Shown: piece by piece, positions 1-8,326 of the stretch
How the letters are laid out: each line of letters opens with the position of its first letter
Numbering within the stretch: the first letter of the stretch is position 1
DNA from: Lacibacter sp. H375
GTDB taxonomy: Bacteria > Bacteroidota > Bacteroidia > Chitinophagales > Chitinophagaceae
Assembly: GCF_037892425.1 (NCBI RefSeq)
Contig: NZ_JBBKTT010000001.1
Span: 2,170,001-2,234,000, forward strand
DNA length: 64,000 nucleotides
Reading direction: 5' to 3'
Program-made: the position numbers and the translations under genes
The notes under the pieces: generated by a model
Database searches by the model: none
Told to the model about the DNA's origin: nothing
What the model saw: only the letters and a program-made list of their open reading frames with translations

Positions 1-683
1 CAGTAGAAGGTTTTTTTTTGACCGGCTCTGAATTTAAAGACCATAAAGTTTTGGTAACAGCTGGCCCAACTTACGAAGCAATTGATCCGGTAAGATTTAT
101 TGGCAATCATTCAAGTGGGAAAATGGGTATTGCAATAGCAGAAGAACTGGCAATGCGTGGTGCAAATGTGGTTTTGGTCTTGGGGCCATCATCTCAACAA
201 ATAACAAGTACTTCTATCAACCTAATACGGGTAAATAATGCGGAAGAGATGTATCAAAAAAGTATAGAGCATTTCCCCGATTCTCAGCTGGCAATCATGT
301 CTGCGGCAGTTGCTGATTATACTCCTGTACAAATTGCAGCTGAAAAGATAAAGAAGAACGAGGGCAACATGCAGATTGAATTGAAAAAGACAAAGGACAT
401 ACTTGCATCTTTGGGCGATATGAAAAAGCCTGATCAGTATTTGGTGGGCTTTGCTCTTGAAACAACTAATGAAAAGGAATATGCTATAGGAAAGCTAAGC
501 TCAAAGAATGCAGATATGATCGTGCTGAACTCACTGAACGACGCAGGTGCCGGGTTTGGTGGTGATACAAATAAAATCACCATATTCGACAAGAACCAAA
601 AGGAATATTCGTTTACTGTAAAGACAAAGAAAGAAGTTGCAAAGGATATTGTGGACACCATAAAAAAAATGATGCATGCATAA
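1..683 (+). CDS. coaBC: Bifunctional phosphopantothenoylcysteine decarboxylase/ligase, C-terminal CoaB part (5' truncated by window)
   Basis: The reading frame is open from the first bases, so the gene starts before the window; the TTG at position 18 lies in the linker between the CoaC and CoaB halves and is not a start. The visible part is the CoaB domain, which joins cysteine to 4'-phosphopantothenate (CTP-dependent in bacteria) in coenzyme A synthesis in the cytoplasm. Diagnostic motifs are GPTYE and IGNHSSGKMG near the domain start, AAVADY in the middle, the KIKK lysine motif after it, and the VGFALET stretch. The end overlaps the next gene by 8 nt, so the two are probably one operon and translationally coupled. 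Confidence 0.95.
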   Translation, partial: VEGFFLTGSEFKDHKVLVTAGPTYEAIDPVRFIGNHSSGKMGIAIAEELAMRGANVVLVLGPSSQQITSTSINLIRVNNAEEMYQKSIEHFPDSQLAIMSAAVADYTPVQIAAEKIKKNEGNMQIELKKTKDILASLGDMKKPDQYLVGFALETTNEKEYAIGKLSSKNADMIVLNSLNDAGAGFGGDTNKITIFDKNQKEYSFTVKTKKEVAKDIVDTIKKMMHA

Positions 684-1596
684 AAGCTTATTCCTTTTTC
701 TATTTTGCTTTTTATCATGGTTCAGTAATGCGCAGGAGCTGAATGCAAGAGTTCGTGTGGTAGATAATCAAATCCCTACAACGATCGACAGAAAGATATT
801 TCGTACGCTTGAAGCGTCTCTCACAACATTTTTAAACAACCGTCGATGGTCTGCAGATAATTTCAAACAGAATGAAAAGATCAATTGCCAGATACTCATT
901 AATCTTGAGGGGATGGGGGAGCCAAATGTTTTTTCGGCAAGTATAACCATCCAGGCTGCACGTCCGGTTTATTCAAGTTCATATGTATCTCCTATCATTA
1001 ACTTTAAAGATCCCAACTTCGATTTTAAATACATAGAGTCGCAACCGATGGAGTTTAATGAAAATCGTATATCAGGCTCTGATCCATTGGTTTCAAATCT
1101 AACAGCTGTTATGGCTTATTATGCTTACATCATTGTTGGATTTGATTATGAATCGTTCTCATTGCGTGGTGGTAATCCTTATTTTCAAAAAGCACTTAAC
1201 ATTGTAAACAATGCTCCTGATGCCAGTAAGATTTCAGGATGGAAATCGTTTGAAAATAATAATCGAAACAGGTATTGGCTTACTGAAAACCTGATCAATA
1301 ACCGTTATACTGTAATCCATGATGTGTATTACAATTACTACAGAAAGGGCATGGATTATTTATACGAAAACGAAGCAGGCGCAAGAACAGAAGTGATGAA
1401 CTCGTTGGTATATCTAGATAACCTGAACAGGGAAACGCCAAACTTAATGATCGTGCAATTTTTTATGCTAGGGAAGGCTGATGAATTGATCAATCTTTTT
1501 AAAAAAGCACCCCCGCAGGAGAAAACAAAAGTGGTTGATATATTAAGCCGATTAGATGTTACCAATTCGAATAAATATAAACAGGAACTTCGATGA
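676..1596 (+). CDS. DUF4835 family secreted protein
   Basis: 306 residues beginning with a signal peptide (MHKSLFLFLFCFLSWFSNAQ, cleavage probably after AQ). The body starts with ELNARVRVVDNQ, typical of the DUF4835 family found next to coaBC across Bacteroidota. Some databases call this family PorD and connect it with type IX secretion; that name is from memory and I treat it as tentative. The ATG overlaps the coaBC stop region by 8 nt, and the stop overlaps the following ATG (ATGA), so the genes look coupled. Predicted periplasmic or outer-membrane-associated; no catalytic motif is visible. Confidence 0.85.
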   Translation: MHKSLFLFLFCFLSWFSNAQELNARVRVVDNQIPTTIDRKIFRTLEASLTTFLNNRRWSADNFKQNEKINCQILINLEGMGEPNVFSASITIQAARPVYSSSYVSPIINFKDPNFDFKYIESQPMEFNENRISGSDPLVSNLTAVMAYYAYIIVGFDYESFSLRGGNPYFQKALNIVNNAPDASKISGWKSFENNNRNRYWLTENLINNRYTVIHDVYYNYYRKGMDYLYENEAGARTEVMNSLVYLDNLNRETPNLMIVQFFMLGKADELINLFKKAPPQEKTKVVDILSRLDVTNSNKYKQELR

Positions 1597-2003
1597 GAGA
1601 AATACTGTTACTTCTTTGTTTATTTGGTATCGTAGCCTGTTCTGAAACCAAAAAGCCGCCAGCAAATATTCTTGGTCCGGAGAAATTTCAAAAGATACTA
1701 ACTGATGTAATACTGGCAGATGCATTGTCTACTGAAAGGTCATTTAAAGACACATCATTGAAAATTAAAGATGCAAATGCTTCATACTTCTTAAAAATAT
1801 TCGAGATTCACGGAGTTACGAAGAATGAATTTATGCGGAGCTATAATTTTTATCTGAGTCGCCCTGATCTTCTTCGGGTTATTTCCGATTCCGTTTCCGC
1901 AGTACTTAACAGAGAAAATCTTAAATTAACGACCGATACCGTTAAACCTAAGCCGAATGGTAATAACAGCCCGAAAATTAGAATCAGAGATGGGAATAAA
2001 TAG
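1593..2003 (+). CDS. DUF4296 family lipoprotein
   Basis: 136 residues. The N-terminus MREILLLLCLFGIVACSETK is a lipoprotein signal with lipobox IVAC, so the mature protein should carry lipid on the cysteine near residue 16. The following domain (FQKILTDVILADALS, then YNFYLSRPDLLRVISDS) matches the DUF4296 pattern, a small helical Bacteroidota family of unknown function. It overlaps the previous stop codon by 4 nt and the next gene by 14 nt, placing it inside a tight four-gene operon after coaBC. The C-terminal tail is basic and proline/asparagine-rich and probably disordered. Confidence 0.8.
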   Translation: MREILLLLCLFGIVACSETKKPPANILGPEKFQKILTDVILADALSTERSFKDTSLKIKDANASYFLKIFEIHGVTKNEFMRSYNFYLSRPDLLRVISDSVSAVLNRENLKLTTDTVKPKPNGNNSPKIRIRDGNK

Positions 2004-2703
2004 TGAGATTGCTCACTATTTTGCCAACGAACGAAAAGTACCAGCTGATAATGCTTACTGGAAAAACAAACGTATCTATATTTCATTTGGTTTTGGCTTT
2101 CAGGCAATCCCGTTCATGTTTGATCTTGTACATAAATGCGGCGTTTCAACCGATGTTTTGCTGCAAGACGATCATGTAACATTAATGGAGCAAGGTTTCG
2201 ATAAAGTGGGCCGTTACGAAAGCAATGAAATTTCATTTTCAGAATTTCTTACAGAGTGTAAAGTTTTGTTGCACGGGAAAGTAAAGCAGCAACATCTTGC
2301 GGCAGATCTCTTTTCTTTATTTTCAGGAAAGGAAACTTCTTATTTTGAATTTGAGACCAAGCATAAAGCACTTGCAAGGTCAGACAGTTTTCTTTTTACA
2401 TTGGTTGATCTTGATGTTTCTGATGAATGGGTAAGGTCGTTTTTGCCAATCTGGTATTCTTTAGCAAGGCCCGTTTTACTACTCGATGATTTCAAGGATC
2501 TCGAAGATGATCGAAAAAATGGCGATGAGAATATGATCATTGAGCTTGGAGACAACGGCGAGGCGGTAAAAAAAGCTTACGACTTCGGTATAAAAGATTT
2601 AGAAATACTTAGTAAAGTGAACCCTAAACTGTCGAAGTATATTGAAGAGTTTTTTCAGAAATCACTTTTGCAGGAACATATACGGTCAATGCTCGTCGCT
2701 TAA
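1990..2703 (+). CDS. Uncharacterised protein with aspartate-rich motif
   Basis: 237 residues from the ATG at 1990; the frame is also open from 1957, but that would lie 47 nt inside the DUF4296 gene, so the later ATG is preferred. I do not recognise the family. It is soluble, with no signal peptide and no membrane span. It is probably mostly helical and has an acidic patch, LLLDDFKDLEDDRKNGDEN, near residue 175. The spacing of aspartates there recalls the metal-binding aspartate-rich regions of isoprenoid-synthase-fold enzymes, but this is only a resemblance by eye. It is the last gene of the coaBC operon, and its TAA overlaps the stop of the convergent response regulator (TTAA shared). Confidence 0.7.
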   Translation: MGINSEIAHYFANERKVPADNAYWKNKRIYISFGFGFQAIPFMFDLVHKCGVSTDVLLQDDHVTLMEQGFDKVGRYESNEISFSEFLTECKVLLHGKVKQQHLAADLFSLFSGKETSYFEFETKHKALARSDSFLFTLVDLDVSDEWVRSFLPIWYSLARPVLLLDDFKDLEDDRKNGDENMIIELGDNGEAVKKAYDFGIKDLEILSKVNPKLSKYIEEFFQKSLLQEHIRSMLVA

Positions 2704-3350
2704 TCAATCAGTGAATTTTTCATTGCAAAGAAAACAAGCCCAACAGAATTCTTCACTCCAAAGCGTTCCATTAAACGGTCTTTAATTGCTTCAACCGTTC
2801 TTGCGCTGATCTCCATTTCTTTGGCTATTTCCTGTGCTGTATATTCCATACATAACAGGCGGATAACCTGTTTTTCTTTATCCGAAATCTGAATTTCGCT
2901 ATTAAGTGTTGGAATGGATTTAACCTTGTTATGAGATTTTTTGAGAAGGATCCTGTTCACAAAGTTATTAAGGTAATATCCTTTGGTAAATACTTCAAGA
3001 ATAGCCTTTTTTATTTCGGAAGGATCAGAACTTTTTAAGAGATATCCATTTGCACCATTTTCCATAAGATGAGTTACAAAACGCTCATCTTCATACATGG
3101 TTAGAACCAAGACATGGATGTTGGGATAAAGCTTATTAACAGCCTTGGTTGTTTCAATACCATCTTTCCCTGGCATACGTAAATCCATTAGAATTACATC
3201 TGGCTGAGCTTCCGCCAAACCAGCTAAGAGTTCTTCGCCATTTTCAGCCTCAAGGACGAATCTGATATTTGTGTACGATCTTAAAGAAAGGATTACTCCT
3301 TTTCGAAAAATCTGGTGGTCGTCTGCTATTGCAACTTTAATTTGGTTCAT
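2700..3350 (-). CDS. NarL/FixJ-family response regulator
   Basis: 216 residues: receiver domain (about 1-120) followed by a LuxR-type HTH (about 150-210). Acidic pocket D10-D11, phospho-acceptor D56 in ILMDLRMPG, the switch Thr in VLVLTMY and the conserved Lys in YLLKSSD are all present. The HTH contains SDKEKQVIRLLCMEYTAQEI and SARTVEAIKDRL. It lies 35 nt downstream of a histidine kinase and a membrane protein on the same strand, so it is the likely cognate regulator in a three-gene operon. It converges on the preceding plus-strand gene with overlapping stops. Confidence 0.93.
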   Translation of the reverse strand: MNQIKVAIADDHQIFRKGVILSLRSYTNIRFVLEAENGEELLAGLAEAQPDVILMDLRMPGKDGIETTKAVNKLYPNIHVLVLTMYEDERFVTHLMENGANGYLLKSSDPSEIKKAILEVFTKGYYLNNFVNRILLKKSHNKVKSIPTLNSEIQISDKEKQVIRLLCMEYTAQEIAKEMEISARTVEAIKDRLMERFGVKNSVGLVFFAMKNSLID

Positions 3351-3385
3351 AAGATCAAGGGTTGTAAAGTTAGTGTTTTCAGTTG

Positions 3386-4210
3386 TTATAACATCGCCTC
3401 AATCGGAATCTCAATGGTTACTTTAAAGTATGTGTTTGATGGGTCTTTTTCAAATAGAATTTTTGAATTCAATATCTTAACACGGCTATAGATGTTTTTC
3501 AAACCCATACCCTGTGGGGTATCTCTCAGTTTTTCATATTCTGTCTGTGTTAATCCTTCTCCATCGTGATGCATACGGATATAAATATATTGATCCGTCT
3601 TATTTTGAGTAAGATGAATAAAACTTGAATGGCTGTGTTTGATCGTATTATTCACCAGTTCCTGCAATACACGAAAGATGGATAATTCGTATTCAAGCTT
3701 CAAACGCCTTTTATAGTCATGAAACCTCGCACTTGCGCTGATTGATCCGCTTCCGTTGATCTTTTGAAACATGTCATTTACTGCACTCTCCAACCCAAAA
3801 TTTTTCAATGTGGGGGGAATAAGGCTATGCGACATATTCCTGATCAATTGAATGGTATCATCAATGATTTGTTTTGCATTGTAGATACTCTGTAGCTGTG
3901 TTCCCTGATCTTGGTGAATAAGATTTTCATTAAGATATAAGCGAACTGTAGCTAAAAGCGGGCCAGCATCATCGTGCAGATCAGCGGCAATTCGTTGTCG
4001 TTCTTCTTCCTGGCTTTGTATAGAGGCTTGCAGCATCATCTGTTGTTGCTCTTCCTGCATTTTTTTCATACGTAATTGGAAATAGATCACTTTACGCTGA
4101 TGAAAAACAATAAATACAATTAAGCCGATAGCCAGCAACAACATCCCGAATGTACCGAAGTACACAACATAGGTTACGTTGGTCGAATTTGTGGCTTGTA
4201 AAAAAAACAT
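3386..4210 (-). CDS. Sensor histidine kinase, HisKA_3 type
   Basis: 274 residues. One membrane span (about 13-36) with a short outside tail, a coiled-coil-like Q/E/M-rich linker (about 45-72), then the HisKA_3 dimerisation domain with the phospho-acceptor at H79 (AADLHDDAG). The HATPase domain shows an N-box (LQELVNNTIKH) and a G-box (GMGLKNI). There is no extracellular sensor domain, so the stimulus may come through the adjacent seven-to-eight-span membrane protein encoded just upstream (33 nt gap). The partner regulator is probably the NarL-type protein encoded 35 nt downstream. Confidence 0.93.
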   Translation of the reverse strand: MFFLQATNSTNVTYVVYFGTFGMLLLAIGLIVFIVFHQRKVIYFQLRMKKMQEEQQQMMLQASIQSQEEERQRIAADLHDDAGPLLATVRLYLNENLIHQDQGTQLQSIYNAKQIIDDTIQLIRNMSHSLIPPTLKNFGLESAVNDMFQKINGSGSISASARFHDYKRRLKLEYELSIFRVLQELVNNTIKHSHSSFIHLTQNKTDQYIYIRMHHDGEGLTQTEYEKLRDTPQGMGLKNIYSRVKILNSKILFEKDPSNTYFKVTIEIPIEAML

Positions 4211-4243
4211 TTGTAGTGGCAGTGGTTTTGGTTAGTGTTTCGT

Positions 4244-4909
4244 TTAGGTTAGGGATAACTGACTGTCTGTTAAAGGCTGCTTATCCTGTTTTATGACAAA
4301 GGCAATTGAAAATAACAAATTCCTGATGATAAAAATCAAAGCATGTATAATGATATACTGGTTTTCAAAAACTTCCGACTGCTTAATGATGTTGTTATAC
4401 CAAAATATAAAAAATGTACCTGCGGTAAACACCAGAAATCCTACAATTGACCAAAACGAACTTTGAGTATAGATGAACATCGTTTTTGGGAAACGTATTT
4501 GTTCAAAAAAATACAACAAACAAAAAAGGAGAATGAAGACTGTATTGACGGTTGTGACAATGGAAGTGATTGTCGATGTTGTTTCAAAAACGAAAGGAAT
4601 GAACTGAAACGCAGCGTAAGCAATCGTACAAATCAACGTCAGCTTTTTATTCATGGGTCCAATCAATACTTGTTGGAAAAAGAAATAAATAAAAAGTAGG
4701 TAGGTTAAAGGATTAAAAAAACTGATTAATTGAACAACTTCAGGATGATTGGTTTTTGCGCCAATGACAAAAGTAGCCTGTTGTAAAATGGAGAATATAA
4801 CGAATAAAAAAACTACCCAATTTTCTCTGCTTTGGCTTCGCTTACGAAGAAAAAAGAGAAAACAGGGTAGTAATAAAGAAAGTCTTGCTATAGTTTCTAA
4901 AAACTCCAA
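4244..4909 (-). CDS. Multi-span membrane protein of a two-component operon
   Basis: 221 residues and very hydrophobic, with about six or seven predicted membrane helices and short, partly basic loops (RKRSQSRENW, EQIRFPK). I do not recognise a named family. It is the first gene of a minus-strand operon with a kinase that lacks its own sensor domain, so a sensory or accessory role is reasonable but inferred. A Bacteroidota -7 promoter element (TATATTTG on the minus strand, 4926-4933) sits 16 nt upstream of the ATG. The coding strand is T-rich because of the many Phe, Leu and Ile codons. Confidence 0.75.
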   Translation of the reverse strand: MEFLETIARLSLLLPCFLFFLRKRSQSRENWVVFLFVIFSILQQATFVIGAKTNHPEVVQLISFFNPLTYLLFIYFFFQQVLIGPMNKKLTLICTIAYAAFQFIPFVFETTSTITSIVTTVNTVFILLFCLLYFFEQIRFPKTMFIYTQSSFWSIVGFLVFTAGTFFIFWYNNIIKQSEVFENQYIIIHALIFIIRNLLFSIAFVIKQDKQPLTDSQLSLT

Positions 4910-4925
4910 ATACCAGTTTTGGAGT

Positions 4926-4933
4926 CAAATATA
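4926..4933 (-). promoter_or_regulatory. -7 promoter element (TATATTTG)
   Basis: Exact match to the Bacteroidota -7 consensus TAnnTTTG on the minus strand, 16 nt before the ATG of the membrane-protein/kinase/regulator operon. No good -33 TTG is visible at the usual distance. Confidence 0.5.
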
Positions 4934-4968
4934 ATGAAGTTTAAAGACTTGTTTAAACTCACTATAAA

Positions 4969-5316
4969 TTACCAGCCAGCTGTTTTAAAAGTTTGATCAC
5001 TCACCAATCCTTCCTCAGATTCCAATTCGCCGGTAACTTTTACAACATCGTAATTTAAGATTGGGTTCATGTTGCTGTCAACACCAACCAAAATAGCTTG
5101 ACGGATACCTTGATCGTTGTAACCAGGAACAATTGTGATACCTGCACAACCAGGCTGAGCAAGGATCTTTTCGATCATTTCTCTTCCCATTGTGTTTGCA
5201 TAATGCTGTTCAGGGTGTTTGTCGAAAAAACGTTTAGCCATTTCCTCGCCAGCCTCGAATCCGATGTGGCGTCCGATGGTTTCTACTTGTGGTTTTTGAA
5301 GTAATTCTTTTTGCAT
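4969..5316 (-). CDS. Small conserved-looking protein of unknown function
   Basis: 115 residues, soluble, no signal peptide. It starts MQKELLQKPQVETIGRHIGF and contains a Gly/Pro-rich middle (AQPGCAGITIVPGYNDQGI) followed by a beta-rich part and the end TFKTAGW. I do not recognise the family. The single cysteine sits between PG and AG, and the protein looks like a small alpha/beta domain. It stands alone on the minus strand, 59 nt beyond the two-component operon and in front of a 0.6 kb non-coding spacer. The composition is less AT-rich than the flanks, which together with the conserved-looking Gly and Pro positions supports a real gene. Confidence 0.75.
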   Translation of the reverse strand: MQKELLQKPQVETIGRHIGFEAGEEMAKRFFDKHPEQHYANTMGREMIEKILAQPGCAGITIVPGYNDQGIRQAILVGVDSNMNPILNYDVVKVTGELESEEGLVSDQTFKTAGW

Positions 5317-5911
5317 AGTTGTAGGTTTAAGAAGTGAAGTTTAAGACTCTAAATTTTCAAAATTTGAACGTCTATGCAAGTGCCTTCTATGTGAATAACT
5401 AGTAGAAAGTTTCATAAAATAAATTAAATCAATGATTTATATCTGATAATTCAGAAAATAAGTAAATAGACTGACGCAATATTACGATAGTTTTTGCGTA
5501 AAATTACTATTTAAAAAATGGGAAATTAACGTGATTTAAAAGAGTGGAAAGCGCAAGTAGTAGTACGGTGTGAAAAAAATGTGTATAAGTGAAAACACTT
5601 AGTAGTCGAACAATTTGCGGATTTTAAAAAAGGGGCTCGCCTTATAATACGGAACAAACAACGAATAACTGATTTTGGCAATGCAAATTCGTATATCTGA
5701 AACAAATGTACATTCTCTTAAATTAGCGTGCAAGCGTACTAGTAACCGTTCTTATTTAGTGGAGAATACCAACGGGAAAGCAAATTCACTACTTCCTTTT
5801 GCGTATCTTAATTGAAAATTTCGATGTTTAAACCCATTTTTGAATATAGTATTCTTTGAAGTATGAAAACTCTGGAGTATTTTGCAGAAACCTCAAAAAC
5901 CACAATATCCC
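5317..5911. other. AT-rich non-coding spacer with recurring AGTAGT/ACTAGT motifs
   Basis: 595 bp without a credible gene between a small minus-strand gene and a plus-strand response regulator. It holds several related short motifs: ACTAGTAG (5399-5406), AAGTAGTAGTAC (5555-5566), TTAGTAGTCG (5599-5608), GTACTAGTAAC (5737-5747) and CACTACTT (5788-5795). TTTTGCGTA occurs twice (5492-5500, 5797-5805), and an ACGCAA/TTGCGT inverted repeat has arms at 5474-5479 and 5494-5499. A small AAGTG-AAAA-CACTT hairpin lies at 5587-5600. The motifs could be regulator binding sites; nothing here proves that. Confidence 0.45.
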
Positions 5912-6571
5912 ATGTCTGTCGATTCTAACATTAAGTTCGCCATAGCCGACGATCATAAAATTTTTCGTGATGGTATTAAAATGGCTCTTGGCGGCAGACC
6001 CCACCTCAAATTAATTTGGGAAGCTGAAGATGGCAAAGACATGATGCATAAGCTTACAATCAAAAAACCTGACATACTTTTAATGGACATCCGGATGCCT
6101 GAGCTAGATGGCATTAATGCCTTACAGCTGATCCGTAAGGAATATGAAGAGGTGAAAATTGTTGTACTTAGCATGTATGATGATCAGCAAATGGTGAGCA
6201 AAATGATGGAGATGGGGGCTAATGCATATCTTACTAAAACAACCGATCCCAATGAAATTTACGATGCTATCCTCACTTGCATGAACGAGGATTTTTATTT
6301 TAATGAGCTCGTTAATCAGGCTGTGTTACTGAAACTGAACTACAAAAAAACTGTAAAACAGTTTTATCCTAACTCAACCAAATTCTCCGAAAAGGAATTA
6401 CAGATATTAAAATTGTTGTCAGAAGATAAAACTACAGAAGAGATATCGAAGATTGTTTTTCTCAGTCCACGTACGATTGAAACGATCAGGCAGAACATGA
6501 AAAACAGGGTAGGAGCCAAAACAATTGCTGGGCTCATTGTTTACGGAATGCGAAATCGATTGATCGAGTAA
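5912..6571 (+). CDS. NarL/FixJ-family response regulator
   Basis: 219 residues from the ATG at 5912; a longer frame from a TTG at 5882 adds a Pro/Gln-rich tail and is less likely. Receiver domain with D13-D14, acceptor D59 in LLMDIRMPE, the conserved Ser in VVLSMYDD and Lys in AYLTKTTD; then a LuxR-type HTH with FSEKELQILKLLSED and SPRTIETIRQNM. No kinase is adjacent on this strand. A similar regulator follows about 110 nt downstream, and a third is on the opposite strand 2.5 kb away, so the three probably arose by duplication. Confidence 0.92.
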   Translation: MSVDSNIKFAIADDHKIFRDGIKMALGGRPHLKLIWEAEDGKDMMHKLTIKKPDILLMDIRMPELDGINALQLIRKEYEEVKIVVLSMYDDQQMVSKMMEMGANAYLTKTTDPNEIYDAILTCMNEDFYFNELVNQAVLLKLNYKKTVKQFYPNSTKFSEKELQILKLLSEDKTTEEISKIVFLSPRTIETIRQNMKNRVGAKTIAGLIVYGMRNRLIE

Positions 6572-6597
6572 TACCGTAAAAACCACAAATCTAAAGT

Positions 6598-6613
6598 CAG
6601 GTACTACTACCTG
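6598..6613. promoter_or_regulatory. Inverted repeat CAGGTA-CTAC-TACCTG
   Basis: Perfect 6-bp inverted repeat around CTAC, in the 109-bp gap between two response-regulator genes and 83 nt before the second one. Its TACTAC core resembles the AGTAGT motifs of the spacer upstream. No T-tract follows, so a binding site is more likely than a terminator. Confidence 0.35.
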
Positions 6614-6680
6614 TAAAAATGACCAAAAAAAGTTTCAATTTGCACTCTGAACATGTATTCTGTCTTTTAACGTATATCCT

Positions 6681-7373
6681 ATGTACACAATGAAAACCGT
6701 AAAACCAGCCGACTCAACAACTGACTTAATTAAAGTAGCTATCACAGACGATCACGTGCTGTACCGTGCCGGCGTTAAAACCGCATTGGGCATGAAAAAG
6801 GATATTCAGGTGATCTTTGAAGCCGATAACGGCATGCATCTGTTGAATATGCTTAAGTCTATTCAGCCAGACGTTATATTGCTCGACGTGCAAATGCCTA
6901 TTATGGATGGCATTGCCACTCTCCCCGAAGTAAAAAAGTTGTATCCTGATATTAAGATCATTATGCTCACGATGCACGATGAGCATACCATGATCACACG
7001 TTTGATGGAGCTTGGGGCAAACTCGTATCTCACTAAGAATTCAGATAGTGAAGTGATCTATGAAGCGATCAAGACCTGTCATGAACAGGAATATTTCTTC
7101 AACACACTTACCAACAAAGCATTGATTGACGGTCTGAAAATGAAACGTCAGGGAGATGCCATGATGGGCCATGATGTGAAATTGAACGATAAGGAAATCA
7201 ATATCCTACGTTTGATGTGTGAAGAAAAGAGCACGAAGGAAATTGCTGATATCGTTGATCTGAGTCCACGTACGGTAGAAGCCATTCGTGATAAACTCAA
7301 ATCAAAAATTGGCGCAAGATCTACAGCCGGATTGATTCTCTATGCTGTAAAACATAATATTATCGAAGGATAA
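6681..7373 (+). CDS. NarL/FixJ-family response regulator
   Basis: 230 residues (an ATG three codons later is also possible). Receiver domain with D23-D24, acceptor D69 in ILLDVQMPI, Thr in IMLTMHDE, Lys in SYLTKNSD; the LuxR-type HTH includes LNDKEINILRLMCEEKST and SPRTVEAIRDKL. It strongly resembles the regulator just upstream, including the AYLTK/SYLTK switch region and an FFNTLTNKAL or FYFNELVNQAV linker. No kinase gene is next to it. A strong intrinsic terminator follows the stop by 27 nt. Confidence 0.92.
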   Translation: MYTMKTVKPADSTTDLIKVAITDDHVLYRAGVKTALGMKKDIQVIFEADNGMHLLNMLKSIQPDVILLDVQMPIMDGIATLPEVKKLYPDIKIIMLTMHDEHTMITRLMELGANSYLTKNSDSEVIYEAIKTCHEQEYFFNTLTNKALIDGLKMKRQGDAMMGHDVKLNDKEINILRLMCEEKSTKEIADIVDLSPRTVEAIRDKLKSKIGARSTAGLILYAVKHNIIEG

Positions 7374-7400
7374 GATATTTTCAACCAAAACCAACCGCAC

Positions 7401-7432
7401 AGGCGACACTGAAAAGTGTCGCCTCTTTTTTT
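7401..7432 (+). terminator. Intrinsic terminator
   Basis: Perfect 10-bp stem (AGGCGACACT / AGTGTCGCCT) with a GAAA tetraloop, followed by CTTTTTTTATT. It ends the response-regulator transcript before the aminotransferase gene. Confidence 0.9.
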
Positions 7433-7450
7433 ATTCTACTTTCGCCGTGT

Positions 7451-8296
7451 ATGTCACTTTATTATAGTCTTGATAAGAAGATTTTTGCCGATGGTGATTT
7501 GCGGATTCATCCCGATAACCGTTCCTTTCGTTATGGAGAAGGATTGTTTGAGACGATTCGTTTACACAAAGCAGAGATGCCTTTATGGGATTTGCATTGG
7601 AAACGCCTGATTGAATCGTTGCCTGAATTGTATTTTGAATTACCTCCGCATTTTAACGAAGCAGAGTTGAAGGAAGAGATTTTTCGTGTGGCAAAACGAA
7701 ATAGCTGCTTGGATGCTGCGAGAGTGCGGATTACATTTTTTAAAGGTGAGGGGGGGATTTGGGAACGACCAACTTCTCCGTTTCATTTTTTAGTACAATG
7801 TTGGCCACTGGAGAAAAAGGAATTTAGCATGAATGAAAATGGATTGGACATTGGTTTGTTTGAAGGCGGAAGAAAATCATGCGATATCTTTTCCAATCTT
7901 AAAACTAATAACTACCTGCTGTATGCGTTGGCTGCACAATATGCAAAAGCTGAAAAGCTAAATGAATGTTTGGTGCTCAACCAGCATGGCCGGGTATGCG
8001 ATGCTACTATAGCTAATGTTTTTTTCAGTAAAAATGGTATCATTTATACTCCACAACTAGAAGAAGGGTGTATCAATGGTGTGATGCGTCGTCACCTGCT
8101 TGAACAACTTCGTAAAGCAGGATTCCAGGTAAAAGAAGGTGCTTATTTGCCCGATGAAATTGCAACCGCCGATGAAATTTTTCTTACGAATGCTATGTAC
8201 GGTTTGCGATGGGTAAAACTATGGGGCGATAGAACCTACCAATTTCAGCAATCAGCAACTATTTTCAATCGATTCATTTCTCCTTTATTCCCGTAA
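7451..8296 (+). CDS. Class IV PLP-dependent aminotransferase (branched-chain aminotransferase / aminodeoxychorismate lyase type)
   Basis: 281 residues covering the whole fold-type IV domain. Near the N-terminus, FRYGEGLFETIRL is the usual GDGxFETxR-like strand. The Lys in SNLKTNNYLLYALA, near residue 157, is the expected PLP Schiff-base lysine, and ECLVLNQHGRVCDATIANVFF is the family's cofactor-phosphate region. Substrate cannot be fixed: 4-amino-4-deoxychorismate lyase (folate pathway, PabC) fits the length, but a branched-chain or D-amino-acid aminotransferase remains possible. It is followed after 30 nt by a photolyase gene. A degenerate -7 element (TACTTTCG, 7437-7444) lies six nt before the ATG. 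Confidence 0.85.
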   Translation: MSLYYSLDKKIFADGDLRIHPDNRSFRYGEGLFETIRLHKAEMPLWDLHWKRLIESLPELYFELPPHFNEAELKEEIFRVAKRNSCLDAARVRITFFKGEGGIWERPTSPFHFLVQCWPLEKKEFSMNENGLDIGLFEGGRKSCDIFSNLKTNNYLLYALAAQYAKAEKLNECLVLNQHGRVCDATIANVFFSKNGIIYTPQLEEGCINGVMRRHLLEQLRKAGFQVKEGAYLPDEIATADEIFLTNAMYGLRWVKLWGDRTYQFQQSATIFNRFISPLFP

Positions 8297-8326
8297 ACAT
8301 TCTGCGGGCGCAATCGTTATACAGAC

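Noticed and set aside
434-718. Minus-strand open frame over the end of coaBC
   Set aside because: Shadow of coaBC and the DUF4835 gene; no start context and no similarity.
5581-5604. Short open frame in the AT-rich spacer
   Set aside because: Only seven codons after an ATG at 5579-5580 region, no conserved look; the nearby AAGTG-CACTT hairpin is better described as a small structure.
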